A stretch of 64,000 nucleotides of DNA, from the NCBI RefSeq assembly GCF_004138335.1, contig NZ_RYFW01000002.1, forward strand, positions 725,501 through 789,500, given 5' to 3'. The notes beneath the pieces are model-generated. The model was not told where the DNA came from. It saw only the letters and a program-made list of their open reading frames with translations, and did no database searches. This DNA comes from Peristeroidobacter agariperforans. Lineage in GTDB: Bacteria > Pseudomonadota > Gammaproteobacteria > Steroidobacterales > Steroidobacteraceae. Of this stretch, positions 1-7,340 are shown piece after piece (position 1 is the stretch's first letter; each line of letters begins with the position of its first letter). The position numbers were made by a program, and so were the translations under genes.

Positions 1-144
1 CTGCAGCCCAAGCGAGTGGCCACATAGATAGATGCTGTCGCCGCCATGCTCGCGTTGTGGAATGAAGAACTCGGCACGCAGCGGCGCCAGTGAATCGGCG
101 GCATCCTGCTGTTCGGCGAAGCTGCGCTCGACGGAAACGTTCAT
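1..144 (-). CDS. kynU: Kynureninase, N-terminal fragment (cut by window start)
   Basis: The first 48 codons run off the left edge. Reading from 144 downwards the protein begins MNVSVERSFAEQQDAAD and ends at the edge with SIYLCGHSLGLQ, which matches the conserved N-terminal strand of kynureninases (Y-L-x-G-N/H-S-L-G). Kynureninase is a PLP enzyme that cleaves (3-hydroxy)kynurenine to (3-hydroxy)anthranilate and alanine. The start codon overlaps the stop of the preceding cyclase-family gene (ATGA), so translation is probably coupled. With the dioxygenase upstream it forms part of a tryptophan/kynurenine degradation operon. The active-site lysine lies outside the window. Confidence 0.85.
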   Translation of the reverse strand, partial: MNVSVERSFAEQQDAADSLAPLRAEFFIPQREHGGDSIYLCGHSLGLQ

Positions 145-956
145 GCGGGTGACAGAGGTAACAAAATAGGCCGGCTCGGCGCGGCGTCGATGACGAAGGG
201 AGCGACCTGCAAGTTCAGCAGGTAGGGGCCATCGGCGACGGCGCCGTCGATGAAGGCCATCTCCGTGATGGTGGCGTGCTGGCGTGTGGCGGTTGCCGCG
301 GACGTGCTGCCCGCCGGCATGCCCCAGAAAACCCGGTGAGCTGCGAGCTTGCCGCCATCCTGCGCGCGATCGATGGAAGGCAGATCCACCACCAACGTAT
401 CGATGCCGTGGTCGACGATGTGGCGCATGGCTTCGACGCTGAAATACGGCGGCATGGGCCCAGCATCGTAGTTACAGGTGAGCTTGGATGAATCGTTCGG
501 CAACGTTCTCACCACCAGCGCCTGATAGTCGCTCAAGGTCGCCTGGCCAATTGCTTCGCGCAGCGTAGCCACTGAGATCACACGGTCGCCAGCCATCTCC
601 GCTGACTCCTCGGGCGTCACGGAGATCAGCAATGCAGCGCTCAAGTGCCGGATCGCGAGATCGCGCACACTCAAACGCTCCTGAGTGATGTGACCGACAC
701 ACTCGGTGTGCGTGCCGTTGCAGTGAGGCGCAAGCGTGTGAACGGAACAATTGCAGCTGCCGCCGTGCCGCACGTCGCCGACGAACGAGCCGGCCGTTAT
801 CGGTTCTGCGCTCGCGGCCGGCGCGCCGAAGAAAGTCGGCTGAGCGTCGTTGAAGCGCAGCGGGATGGAAATGTCGTGACCGTCGGATGACACCCGCCAG
901 CGTCGGCCGGCAATCTCGACAGCAAGCGCATTGGAAGCAGGGGCCAGGTCACGCAT
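141..956 (-). CDS. Cyclase-family protein, probable kynurenine formamidase-like hydrolase
   Basis: A 271-residue protein with the metal-binding signature of the cyclase/KynB family, HCNGTHTECVGH at about residues 78-89 (family pattern H-x-G-T-H-x-D/E). KynB is a metal-dependent hydrolase that opens N-formylkynurenine. Sitting between 3-hydroxyanthranilate dioxygenase (13 bp upstream) and kynureninase (4-bp overlap) makes arylformamidase activity the best guess. It is about 60 residues longer than typical KynB, and the extra length is N-terminal and between motifs, so it may be a separate subfamily or a related hydrolase in the same pathway. The start at 956 has no obvious Shine-Dalgarno. Confidence 0.75.
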   Translation of the reverse strand: MRDLAPASNALAVEIAGRRWRVSSDGHDISIPLRFNDAQPTFFGAPAASAEPITAGSFVGDVRHGGSCNCSVHTLAPHCNGTHTECVGHITQERLSVRDLAIRHLSAALLISVTPEESAEMAGDRVISVATLREAIGQATLSDYQALVVRTLPNDSSKLTCNYDAGPMPPYFSVEAMRHIVDHGIDTLVVDLPSIDRAQDGGKLAAHRVFWGMPAGSTSAATATRQHATITEMAFIDGAVADGPYLLNLQVAPFVIDAAPSRPILLPLSPA

Positions 957-969
957 CGAACGTCATCGA

Positions 970-1482
970 TCAACGCTTGTGCGCGACTGCGCCGCAAGCC
1001 TGACAGGTGCGCATCTCCAGGGAACCGTAAAAGCGCTCGAACACCGGCGGCAGCTGCTTCTCGATGTCGCTGACGTGCAAGTATTCGGCGTGCAGCGGGT
1101 AGGAGCAGTGTTCGCAGAACCACAGGAAACCGTCCTGTTCCTCGGGCCGCCGCTTGCGCTCGATCACCAGGCCCACCGTGTTTGCATAACGTTGCGGAGA
1201 ATGCGGAACGCGCGCGGGCAGCAGCAGGATCTCGCCCTCGTGGATCGGAATATCGACGCGGGCGCCCTCCTGCATCGTGCGCAGGGTCATGTCGCCTTCG
1301 AGCTGATAGAAGAATTCCTCGCCTGGATCCTCGTGATAATCGGTGCGCGAATTCGGGCCGCCGACCACCATGATGATGAATTCGGACTCGCGGAACACCA
1401 GCCGGTTGTTCACCGGGGGTTTGAGGTATTCGCGGTGCTTGTCGATCCAGTCGCGAAAATTGAAGGCTTTGAGCGGGCTCAT
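970..1482 (-). CDS. nbaC: 3-hydroxyanthranilate 3,4-dioxygenase
   Basis: A 170-residue cupin dioxygenase that opens the ring of 3-hydroxyanthranilate. The family iron ligands correspond to H50, E56 and H94 (in TDYHEDPGEEFF and ARVPHSPQR). The C-terminal rubredoxin-like metal site of bacterial enzymes is present as C123-x2-C126 and C160-x2-C163. The reading frame extends a further 34 codons upstream, but the ATG at 1480-1482 is preceded by GGAGGA at good spacing and gives the family's normal N-terminus, so that start was chosen. First gene of the kynurenine operon. It is divergent from the secreted protein at 1583, and a TATACT -10-like hexamer lies at 1504-1509 on the minus strand. Confidence 0.95.
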   Translation of the reverse strand: MSPLKAFNFRDWIDKHREYLKPPVNNRLVFRESEFIIMVVGGPNSRTDYHEDPGEEFFYQLEGDMTLRTMQEGARVDIPIHEGEILLLPARVPHSPQRYANTVGLVIERKRRPEEQDGFLWFCEHCSYPLHAEYLHVSDIEKQLPPVFERFYGSLEMRTCQACGAVAHKR

Positions 1483-1582
1483 GCTGGTCCTCCGCGGGTG
1501 TCCAGTATACAGGCGGGCGGGCCTCGCTTGCGAAAGGGGCGGGCGCGGACCATGCTTGTGAGCCATGCGGAGGACACCGCTC

Positions 1583-2269
1583 ATGTCGCGTCAATGCGTA
1601 ACTTCAGCGCCAATATTGTGGCTGACGCTGCTATTCAGCTTGCCGGCGGCCGGGGCGGCCGAGGATCAGACGGCTGCGGCAGCGGCGCCCGATGCGCAGG
1701 TGGCCGCCGCCGATCCGGTGCAGGCCATCTGGAAGCACCAGGAAATCGCGTTCTATTTTCAAAGCTTCACCACCTTCTATTCCTGCACCAGCCTGGAAGC
1801 AAAGCTCGAGCGCATCTTGCGCGAGCTTGGCGTGCACGCGCGGGTGAAGGCGCGGTCGGCGGATTGTCCGTACTCGGTGGCTCGCATGCCCCGCGTAGTC
1901 ATGCAAGTCATCAGCCCCGTCGAGGCCACACCGGAAGCGCTCGCCGAGCGCGATAAGAACAAGAGTGTGCGCGAGCTGGCTCAGCGCGTTCGAGGCAAGA
2001 AGAGCGAGCACCCGCTCGACAGCCTCGAGCAGTTTCCTGCCCAATGGCGCCGCGTCTCGTTGACGCGGGGGCGCCTGGATCTGCAGCCCGGCGATTGCGA
2101 GCTGATCGATGAAATACAGAAAAAAGTGCTGCCCAAGCTCGCGGTACGCACGGTGCGCGACGACGTGCAGTGCTCGCCGAATCAGCTGACCTTGGGACAG
2201 CCGCGCCTGGAAGTCGATGCACTGGTGGAAATTCCGAAGCCCGACGCTGCGGAAGACAAGGGCACGTAG
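1583..2269 (+). CDS. Secreted four-cysteine protein of unknown function
   Basis: A 228-residue protein that I do not recognise. Residues 1 to about 26 form a clear Sec signal peptide (hydrophobic core WLTLLFSLPAAGAA, likely cleavage after an A-x-A). An Ala-rich linker precedes a domain with four cysteines: one in FYSCTSLE, one in ADCPYS, one in GDCELI and one in VQCSPN, consistent with two disulphides in the periplasm. An upstream ATG at 1565 is in frame, but GGAGGA at 1569-1574 is well placed for the ATG at 1583. The gene stands alone between the divergent kynurenine operon and the convergent apaH. No function should be assigned from sequence alone. Confidence 0.8.
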   Translation: MSRQCVTSAPILWLTLLFSLPAAGAAEDQTAAAAAPDAQVAAADPVQAIWKHQEIAFYFQSFTTFYSCTSLEAKLERILRELGVHARVKARSADCPYSVARMPRVVMQVISPVEATPEALAERDKNKSVRELAQRVRGKKSEHPLDSLEQFPAQWRRVSLTRGRLDLQPGDCELIDEIQKKVLPKLAVRTVRDDVQCSPNQLTLGQPRLEVDALVEIPKPDAAEDKGT

Positions 2270-2277
2270 CGGCGGTG

Positions 2278-3123
2278 TTACTCGCTGCCGACGCTCAGCC
2301 CAGAGGACGAGCAGGGCACGAGCACCGGCTCGGGCGGGAACTGATCGAGACGCACGGCGCAGAGTTTCTCGCCCCAGACGCAGCCCGTGTCGATCGCGAG
2401 CACGCCATCGGCGTCGTGATAACCCAACGCCGACCAGTGGCCGCAGACGATGCGGATATCGCGCGAGCGTCGCTCGGGCACCCGGAACCACGGCAGGAGA
2501 TGTTTGGGTGCGTCCTTCACTTCGCCCTTGAACTTCAAATCGAGGCTGCCGTCGGCGCGACAGAAGCGTAAGCGCGTAAGGCAGTTCGTGATGAAACGCA
2601 GCCGCTCGTGGCCCTGCAGATCGTCCGACCAGCGATCCGGCTTGTCGCCATACATGTGGGCGAACAACTCGCGACAGCTCTGCTCATCCCGCAATGTTTC
2701 TTCGAGCTCGCGCGCGCAGGCTTGCGCCAGCGCCAGATCCCACTGCGGCGGCAGTCCGGCGTGAACCATCGTGTAGCCGAGCCGGGCATCGTGATGAAGC
2801 ATCGGCCGATGCCGCAGCCAGTCGAGCAATTCGTCGCGGTCGGGCGCGTCGAGAATTTCCTTGAGCGTGTCTTTGGACTTCACCGGCTCGGTGGGCGACA
2901 GCGCCAATGCGAGCAGGTGCAGATCGTGATTGCCGAGCACGCTGATGGCGGAGCTGCCCAGCGCCTTCACGCGTCGTAACACTTCGAGCGAGCGGGGCCC
3001 GCGATTGACCAGATCGCCGACCAGCCAGAGCGTGTCGCGCGACGCAGAGAAGTTCAGCTGGGTCAGCAGCTGGGAAAATTCTTGGTCACAACCCTGAATA
3101 TCGCCGATGGCGTAGACGGCCAT
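2278..3123 (-). CDS. apaH: Bis(5'-nucleosyl)-tetraphosphatase, symmetrical
   Basis: A 281-residue calcineurin-like phosphoesterase that hydrolyses Ap4A to two ADP. Metal-binding motifs are in order: GDIQGC (7-12), GDLVNRG (36-42), GNHD (64-67), then HAGL near residue 120 and GHWSALGY in the C-terminal half. The frame is open for 82 more codons upstream, but MAVYAIGDIQGC is the family start and the extension would overlap apaG. It follows apaG by 14 bp and is the last gene of the lptD-surA-pdxA-rsmA-usp-apaG-apaH run. It converges on the secreted protein, with stops 8 bp apart. Confidence 0.96.
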   Translation of the reverse strand: MAVYAIGDIQGCDQEFSQLLTQLNFSASRDTLWLVGDLVNRGPRSLEVLRRVKALGSSAISVLGNHDLHLLALALSPTEPVKSKDTLKEILDAPDRDELLDWLRHRPMLHHDARLGYTMVHAGLPPQWDLALAQACARELEETLRDEQSCRELFAHMYGDKPDRWSDDLQGHERLRFITNCLTRLRFCRADGSLDLKFKGEVKDAPKHLLPWFRVPERRSRDIRIVCGHWSALGYHDADGVLAIDTGCVWGEKLCAVRLDQFPPEPVLVPCSSSGLSVGSE

Positions 3124-3137
3124 GCGGGCGGCGGCGC

Positions 3138-3584
3138 TTAGTGCAGCAACCCTGGCATGGCCAAGGTGAACGGCGCGATCGGCGCATCGAAATGAGCGCC
3201 GTCGTCCGCCAGCATCTGATAACTGCCCTGCATGGCGCCGACCGGCGTTTCGAGCACCGCACCGCTGGAGTAACGGAAGCCCTGGCCCGGCAACAGATAC
3301 GGCTGTTCGCCGACCACGCCTTCGCCGCGCACTTCTTTCACCTTGCCGTTGGCGTCGGTGATCACCCAATGACGCGTCAGCAGGCGCGCCGGCACCTGGC
3401 CTTCGTTGCGGATCGTGATGGTGTAGGAAAAGGCATAGTGGCCTTCGTCCGGCTTGGACTGCTCGCCCACGTAATTGGCGCTCACGTCGACGCGAATCTT
3501 GTGGATCGCATCGGGGGCGGGCGGGGCATCGCGGTCCGAATGGCTGGCGGAGGCGCGACCTTTTGGGGGCGTGGTATCTGTCAT
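3138..3584 (-). CDS. apaG: ApaG family protein
   Basis: A 148-residue protein, slightly longer than the usual ~125 because of a charged N-terminal stretch. It has the fibronectin-III-like ApaG fold signatures [40 protein letters not shown] and MQGSYQM. ApaG is found next to apaH in most gammaproteobacteria; its molecular role is not settled. The chosen ATG at 3582-3584 begins MTDTTPPKG. The frame extends upstream to 3749, but that extension would overlap the usp gene and has no homology. No strong Shine-Dalgarno is visible. Confidence 0.92.
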   Translation of the reverse strand: MTDTTPPKGRASASHSDRDAPPAPDAIHKIRVDVSANYVGEQSKPDEGHYAFSYTITIRNEGQVPARLLTRHWVITDANGKVKEVRGEGVVGEQPYLLPGQGFRYSSGAVLETPVGAMQGSYQMLADDGAHFDAPIAPFTLAMPGLLH

Positions 3585-3654
3585 ATCCGGATGACTGGCT
3601 TGAGCCGCAACGATTCTAGCAGTCTCGGGGCCAGATCTTGCCGGAAAAATCATG

Positions 3655-3690
3655 CCGGGCAGGGATGCCCGAGCGCAGCGGGCACATGGA
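3655..3690 (-). terminator. Possible weak terminator after the usp gene
   Basis: Between the usp stop (3719) and the apaG start (3584) the minus strand can form a 6-bp hairpin, CGGGCA/TGCCCG (3656-3661 with 3666-3671, 4-nt loop), with ATTTTTCC a few bases beyond it in the minus direction. The stem is short and the T tract is offset, so partial read-through into apaG is likely. Confidence 0.3.
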
Positions 3691-3718
3691 GTGCAGGAGC
3701 TGCTGAGGCTTATGTCTG

Positions 3719-4150
3719 CTAGTGCAGCCGTACCGCCAGCACGTCGCAAGGCGCTGCGTGCAGGATCGTGTCTTCGGTGAAGTTCAGCAGGATGGCGAGG
3801 CCGTGCCGCTCGCGGCTGCCGAGCACGATGAGATCGCTGTGAAGACGCTGCGCGGTGCGAATGATCTCGGCCTTGATGCCGCCGGTCTCGACCAGCTGCC
3901 GGCTGTTCGACAACGACAGCTTCTTCGCCAGCTCCGCCAGTCGCAGCTTGGCTCGCTCGACCAGCTCGCCTTCGATCTGAACCGTCGGCAACAGGGCTTC
4001 GCCCATGGGCTCGACCGGCACGTATTCGACCACGTGCAGCAGCGTGATCTCGGACTGATAACAGGCGGCGATGGCCTTGGCACGCTCGCCGATGATCTGA
4101 CTGTCGTCGGACAGGTCGACCACGAGCAGAATGTTCTTGTAGTCGCGCAT
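3719..4150 (-). CDS. Universal stress protein, UspA family
   Basis: A 143-residue single-domain protein starting [17 protein letters not shown] and ending [11 protein letters not shown], the typical first and last strands of the Usp fold. After [10 protein letters not shown] the G-x9-G-S/T phosphate loop of ATP-binding Usp proteins is absent, so it resembles the non-ATP-binding UspA class. GAGGGG precedes the ATG. It lies 40 bp downstream of rsmA and 134 bp upstream of apaG on the same strand, an insertion relative to the E. coli order rsmA-apaG-apaH. Confidence 0.93.
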   Translation of the reverse strand: MRDYKNILLVVDLSDDSQIIGERAKAIAACYQSEITLLHVVEYVPVEPMGEALLPTVQIEGELVERAKLRLAELAKKLSLSNSRQLVETGGIKAEIIRTAQRLHSDLIVLGSRERHGLAILLNFTEDTILHAAPCDVLAVRLH

Positions 4151-4190
4151 TGCAGTCCCCTCGAAGTGCGTTCGACGCGAAGTGAATCGA

Positions 4191-4970
4191 TTATAGGAGC
4201 TTGGCGCTCAGCCGGCTGCTCAGCGCAACGAATTCAGCGGGCGACAGCACCTCGGCCCGCAGGCCCGGATCGATGCCGGCCGCAGTTATATCGTCGGCGT
4301 CGAGGAAAGGTTTGAGCGAATTGCGCAGGGTTTTGCGCCGCTGGGAGAACGCGGCGCCGACGACTGTCGCGAAATGACGGGGATCGCCGATCGGCAGGGG
4401 CTGTTCGTGCGGTGTCAGCCGCACCACAGTCGAGACGACTTTCGGCGGCGGCCGGAATGCGCCGGGGCCGATATCGAAAAGCGATTCCACCCGCACCCAG
4501 GGCGACAGCATCACCGTGAGCCGGCCGTAATGCTCCGAGCCGGGCGCCGCTGCCATGCGGTCGACCACCTCTTTTTGCAGCATGAAGTGCATGTCGAGGA
4601 TGCGCTCGCGCTGTTCGATCAGGTGAAACAGCAGCGGCGTGGAAATGTTATAGGGCAGATTGCCGACCACTCTCAGCCGCTCGCCTTCATATATATGAGC
4701 GAACGTGAACTTCAGGACATCGGCGGAATGGATGTGCAGCCGCGGGTCGTTCTGGGTGATCTGGTGCAAATGGCGGATCGCATCGCGGTCGATCTCGACG
4801 GCGTGCAACTCGTTCAGGCGGGCCAGCAAAGGCAGCGTGAGCGCGCCCAGGCCCGGCCCGATCTCGACCATACGATCCTGCGGCTGGGGCGCGATCGCGG
4901 CGACGATGCGCCCGATCACGCCGGGGTCATGCAGGAAGTGCTGGCCGAATCGCTTGCGAGGTTGGTGCAT
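4191..4970 (-). CDS. rsmA: 16S rRNA (adenine1518/1519-N6) dimethyltransferase
   Basis: A 259-residue enzyme (KsgA/RsmA) that dimethylates two adenosines in the 3' hairpin of 16S rRNA during small-subunit assembly. It shows RKRFGQHFLHD at the N-terminus, the SAM-binding motif EIGPGLG (36-42), an acidic residue at the end of strand 2 (AVEID) and the catalytic NLPY (104-107). The ATG at 4970 lies inside the 3' end of pdxA, giving a 44-bp overlap. No later start would keep the conserved RFGQHFL, so the overlap appears real. Confidence 0.97.
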   Translation of the reverse strand: MHQPRKRFGQHFLHDPGVIGRIVAAIAPQPQDRMVEIGPGLGALTLPLLARLNELHAVEIDRDAIRHLHQITQNDPRLHIHSADVLKFTFAHIYEGERLRVVGNLPYNISTPLLFHLIEQRERILDMHFMLQKEVVDRMAAAPGSEHYGRLTVMLSPWVRVESLFDIGPGAFRPPPKVVSTVVRLTPHEQPLPIGDPRHFATVVGAAFSQRRKTLRNSLKPFLDADDITAAGIDPGLRAEVLSPAEFVALSSRLSAKLL

Positions 4971-5961
4971 GGGTCATTTGCAGCGCTATTTGCATCGCCG
5001 CTATCAGGCTGCTGGCGTCGGCCTTGCCGCTGCCGGCCAGAGCCAGCGCGGTGCCGTGATCGACGGAGGTGCGCACGATAGGCAGGCCGAGCGTGATGTT
5101 CACACAATCGCCGAAGCCGGCATATTTGATCACCGGCAAGCCCTGGTCGTGAAACATCGCGAGCACGGCGTCGGCCTGATCGAGCATGTGAGGTGTGAAA
5201 GCGGTGTCCGCGGGCGCAGGACCGATGAGGTGCAGTCCTTCCGCGCGCAGCCGTTGCAGCGTCGGCTCGATCACTTCGATTTCTTCGCGTCCCAGATGGC
5301 CCGACTCGCCGGCGTGAGGATTCAACCCCAGCACCAGCAGGCGCGGCTGCGCGATGTCGAAGCGAGTGCGCAGATCGTGATCGAGGATGCGAATGACGCG
5401 CGTCAATGTTTCATCGGTGATCGCCGCGCTCACTTCGAGCAGCGGCAAATGCGTGGTGACCAGCGCGACGCGCAGGTGCTCGGTGGCCAGCATCATCACT
5501 GGATGAGAGCCGCCGGTGTGCTCGGCGAGATATTCAGTGTGTCCGGAGAACGGCACGCCTGCATCGTTGATCACGCTTTTCTGAACGGGAGCGGTGACCA
5601 TCGCATCGAACTCGCCCGTGAGGCAGCCTTGCGCGGCGGCATCGAGCAGGTTCAGCACATAACGCGCGTTCGCAACGTTCAGCTTGCCTGGTTCGACAGG
5701 CGCGGCGGTCGGAACGTGCAACACACGCAACGATCCCGGTTGATGAGCCGGCACGACGGTGCTGCTGACATAAGGAAGGAGTCGGATGCTGAGTCGCAGC
5801 TGCTGAGCGCGTCGCTGCAGCAGTTCGATATCGGCGGCGACGACCACATCGCAGGGCCAATCGCGGGCGGCGATGGCGAGACACAGATCGGGCCCGATGC
5901 CGGCCGGCTCACCCGAAGTTACGATGAGCCGCGGTATGCGCGCCCGAGCCGGCGAGTTCAC
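4927..5961 (-). CDS. pdxA: 4-hydroxythreonine-4-phosphate dehydrogenase
   Basis: A 344-residue enzyme of pyridoxal-5'-phosphate biosynthesis that oxidises 4-phosphohydroxy-L-threonine before condensation by PdxJ. The three metal-ligand histidines are visible at H171, H216 (in GLNPHAGESGHLG) and H271 (in FHDQGLPVIKY), and the nucleotide/substrate motif SGEPAGIGPD is at 16-25. The start is GTG; its GTGA overlaps the surA stop, so translation is probably coupled. The 3' end overlaps rsmA by 44 bp. Confidence 0.97.
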   Translation of the reverse strand: MNSPARARIPRLIVTSGEPAGIGPDLCLAIAARDWPCDVVVAADIELLQRRAQQLRLSIRLLPYVSSTVVPAHQPGSLRVLHVPTAAPVEPGKLNVANARYVLNLLDAAAQGCLTGEFDAMVTAPVQKSVINDAGVPFSGHTEYLAEHTGGSHPVMMLATEHLRVALVTTHLPLLEVSAAITDETLTRVIRILDHDLRTRFDIAQPRLLVLGLNPHAGESGHLGREEIEVIEPTLQRLRAEGLHLIGPAPADTAFTPHMLDQADAVLAMFHDQGLPVIKYAGFGDCVNITLGLPIVRTSVDHGTALALAGSGKADASSLIAAMQIALQMTHAPTSQAIRPALPA

Positions 5962-7295
5962 ATCCTGTATTCCACGAATGCTTCGTCGCGCAGGCGACGC
6001 AGCCAGAGCTCGGTTTCTTCTTCAGCCTTGGACTCGCGCAACTCGGCGAACGCGCGCTGACGTTTCAGATCGTCGGTCGAATCGTGCTGACGGCGACCGA
6101 GCAACTGCACGATGTGCCAGCCGTATTGAGTCTTGAACGGCTTCGAGATCTCGTTCTCTTTCAACGCGTCGATCTGTTTCTCGAACTCCGGGACAAAGCT
6201 ACCGGGACCGGCCCAGCCCAGATCGCCGCCGTCGGCGGCCGAGCCTGGATCCTGCGAAGTCACCGCGGCGATCGCGGCGAAATCTTCCTTGCCGTCGATG
6301 ACCCGAGTGCGAATGCCGGCGAGCTTCTGCTCGACCGTCTGGTCGTCTTCGAGCTCGTTGGTCCGCAGCAGGATGTGACGTGCGTGAACCTGCGCCACCA
6401 CCGACTGCTGCACGCCACCGCGCACTTCATTCAAGCGGAAGATGTGGAAACCGCTGGGCGTGCGGATGGGCTCGGACGTTTGGCCCGGCTTCATCGTGGG
6501 AATGGTGTCGGCGAGAATGGATGGCAGCTGCGTACCGCGGCGCCAGCCAAGCGAGCCGCCTTCGATATTCGTGCTGCTGTCCGAGTAGGTGACCGCGAGT
6601 TGTGCGAAGTCGTCGCCGCCGCTGGCCTTGTCGAAGACTTCCCTGGCGCGCTTCTCACGCGCTTCGATCTGCTCGGGCGACGCGCTCACCGGCACGGAAA
6701 TCAGAATGTGCGAAACGTTGTATTCGGCGTTCTTGTCGGGCGCGGCCTGCTGGCGAGTCATGAACTGCTCCAGCTCGCGCGGGGAAATGTTGATGCGGCC
6801 GATCACGTCGCGCTGACGGAGCATCTGCAAAGTCATCTGCCGGCGGATCTCATCGCGGAACGTGCGGTAGTCGATGCCCTGCTGGGCGAGAGCCTGGGGC
6901 AGCTCGGCGAAGCCGATGTTGTTGCGCTTGGCCACGTCGTCGAGCGCGCCGTTCAGCATTTCGTCGGAAACCTGAATGCCGAGCTTGTTGGCCCGCTGCA
7001 TCTGGATTTCCTCGACCACCAGGCGCTCCAGAATCTGCTGGCGCAGGACATTGCGCGGCGGCAGTTCGGTATTTTGCTGACGCAGCCGGGCGGTGATCTC
7101 TTCGGTCTGCTCTTCGAGCTGCGAGTTCAGCACGACGCCGTCATTGACGACGGCAGCGATGCGATCGAGCAGCACGCCGTTGCTGGACAGCTCGCGGGTC
7201 TGGGCCAGGGCGCCTCCGGCCAGCCCGAGCAGGCTCAGGCCGAGCAGGCAGCCACGGATCGCGTTGGTAACTTTGGAAGTAGGGAGCAGTTTCAT
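5958..7295 (-). CDS. surA: Periplasmic chaperone and peptidyl-prolyl isomerase SurA
   Basis: A 445-residue outer-membrane-protein chaperone. It has a signal peptide (1 to about 32, ending GGALAQ), an N-terminal chaperone module (VVNDGVVLNSQLEE), then two parvulin domains (NVSHILISVPV... and QVHARHILLRTNE..., each closing with a GGDLGW/GGSLGW-type turn), and a short C-terminal helix. An in-frame GTG at 7316 would add seven residues; the ATG at 7293-7295 gives a standard signal peptide and was preferred. Placed directly after lptD, its best-known client, and coupled to pdxA. Confidence 0.96.
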   Translation of the reverse strand: MKLLPTSKVTNAIRGCLLGLSLLGLAGGALAQTRELSSNGVLLDRIAAVVNDGVVLNSQLEEQTEEITARLRQQNTELPPRNVLRQQILERLVVEEIQMQRANKLGIQVSDEMLNGALDDVAKRNNIGFAELPQALAQQGIDYRTFRDEIRRQMTLQMLRQRDVIGRINISPRELEQFMTRQQAAPDKNAEYNVSHILISVPVSASPEQIEAREKRAREVFDKASGGDDFAQLAVTYSDSSTNIEGGSLGWRRGTQLPSILADTIPTMKPGQTSEPIRTPSGFHIFRLNEVRGGVQQSVVAQVHARHILLRTNELEDDQTVEQKLAGIRTRVIDGKEDFAAIAAVTSQDPGSAADGGDLGWAGPGSFVPEFEKQIDALKENEISKPFKTQYGWHIVQLLGRRQHDSTDDLKRQRAFAELRESKAEEETELWLRRLRDEAFVEYRM

Positions 7296-7340
7296 GCGTA
7301 ACCAGGGTTGGGCCACTGGGGCGGCCTCTGAGGCGAGGCG

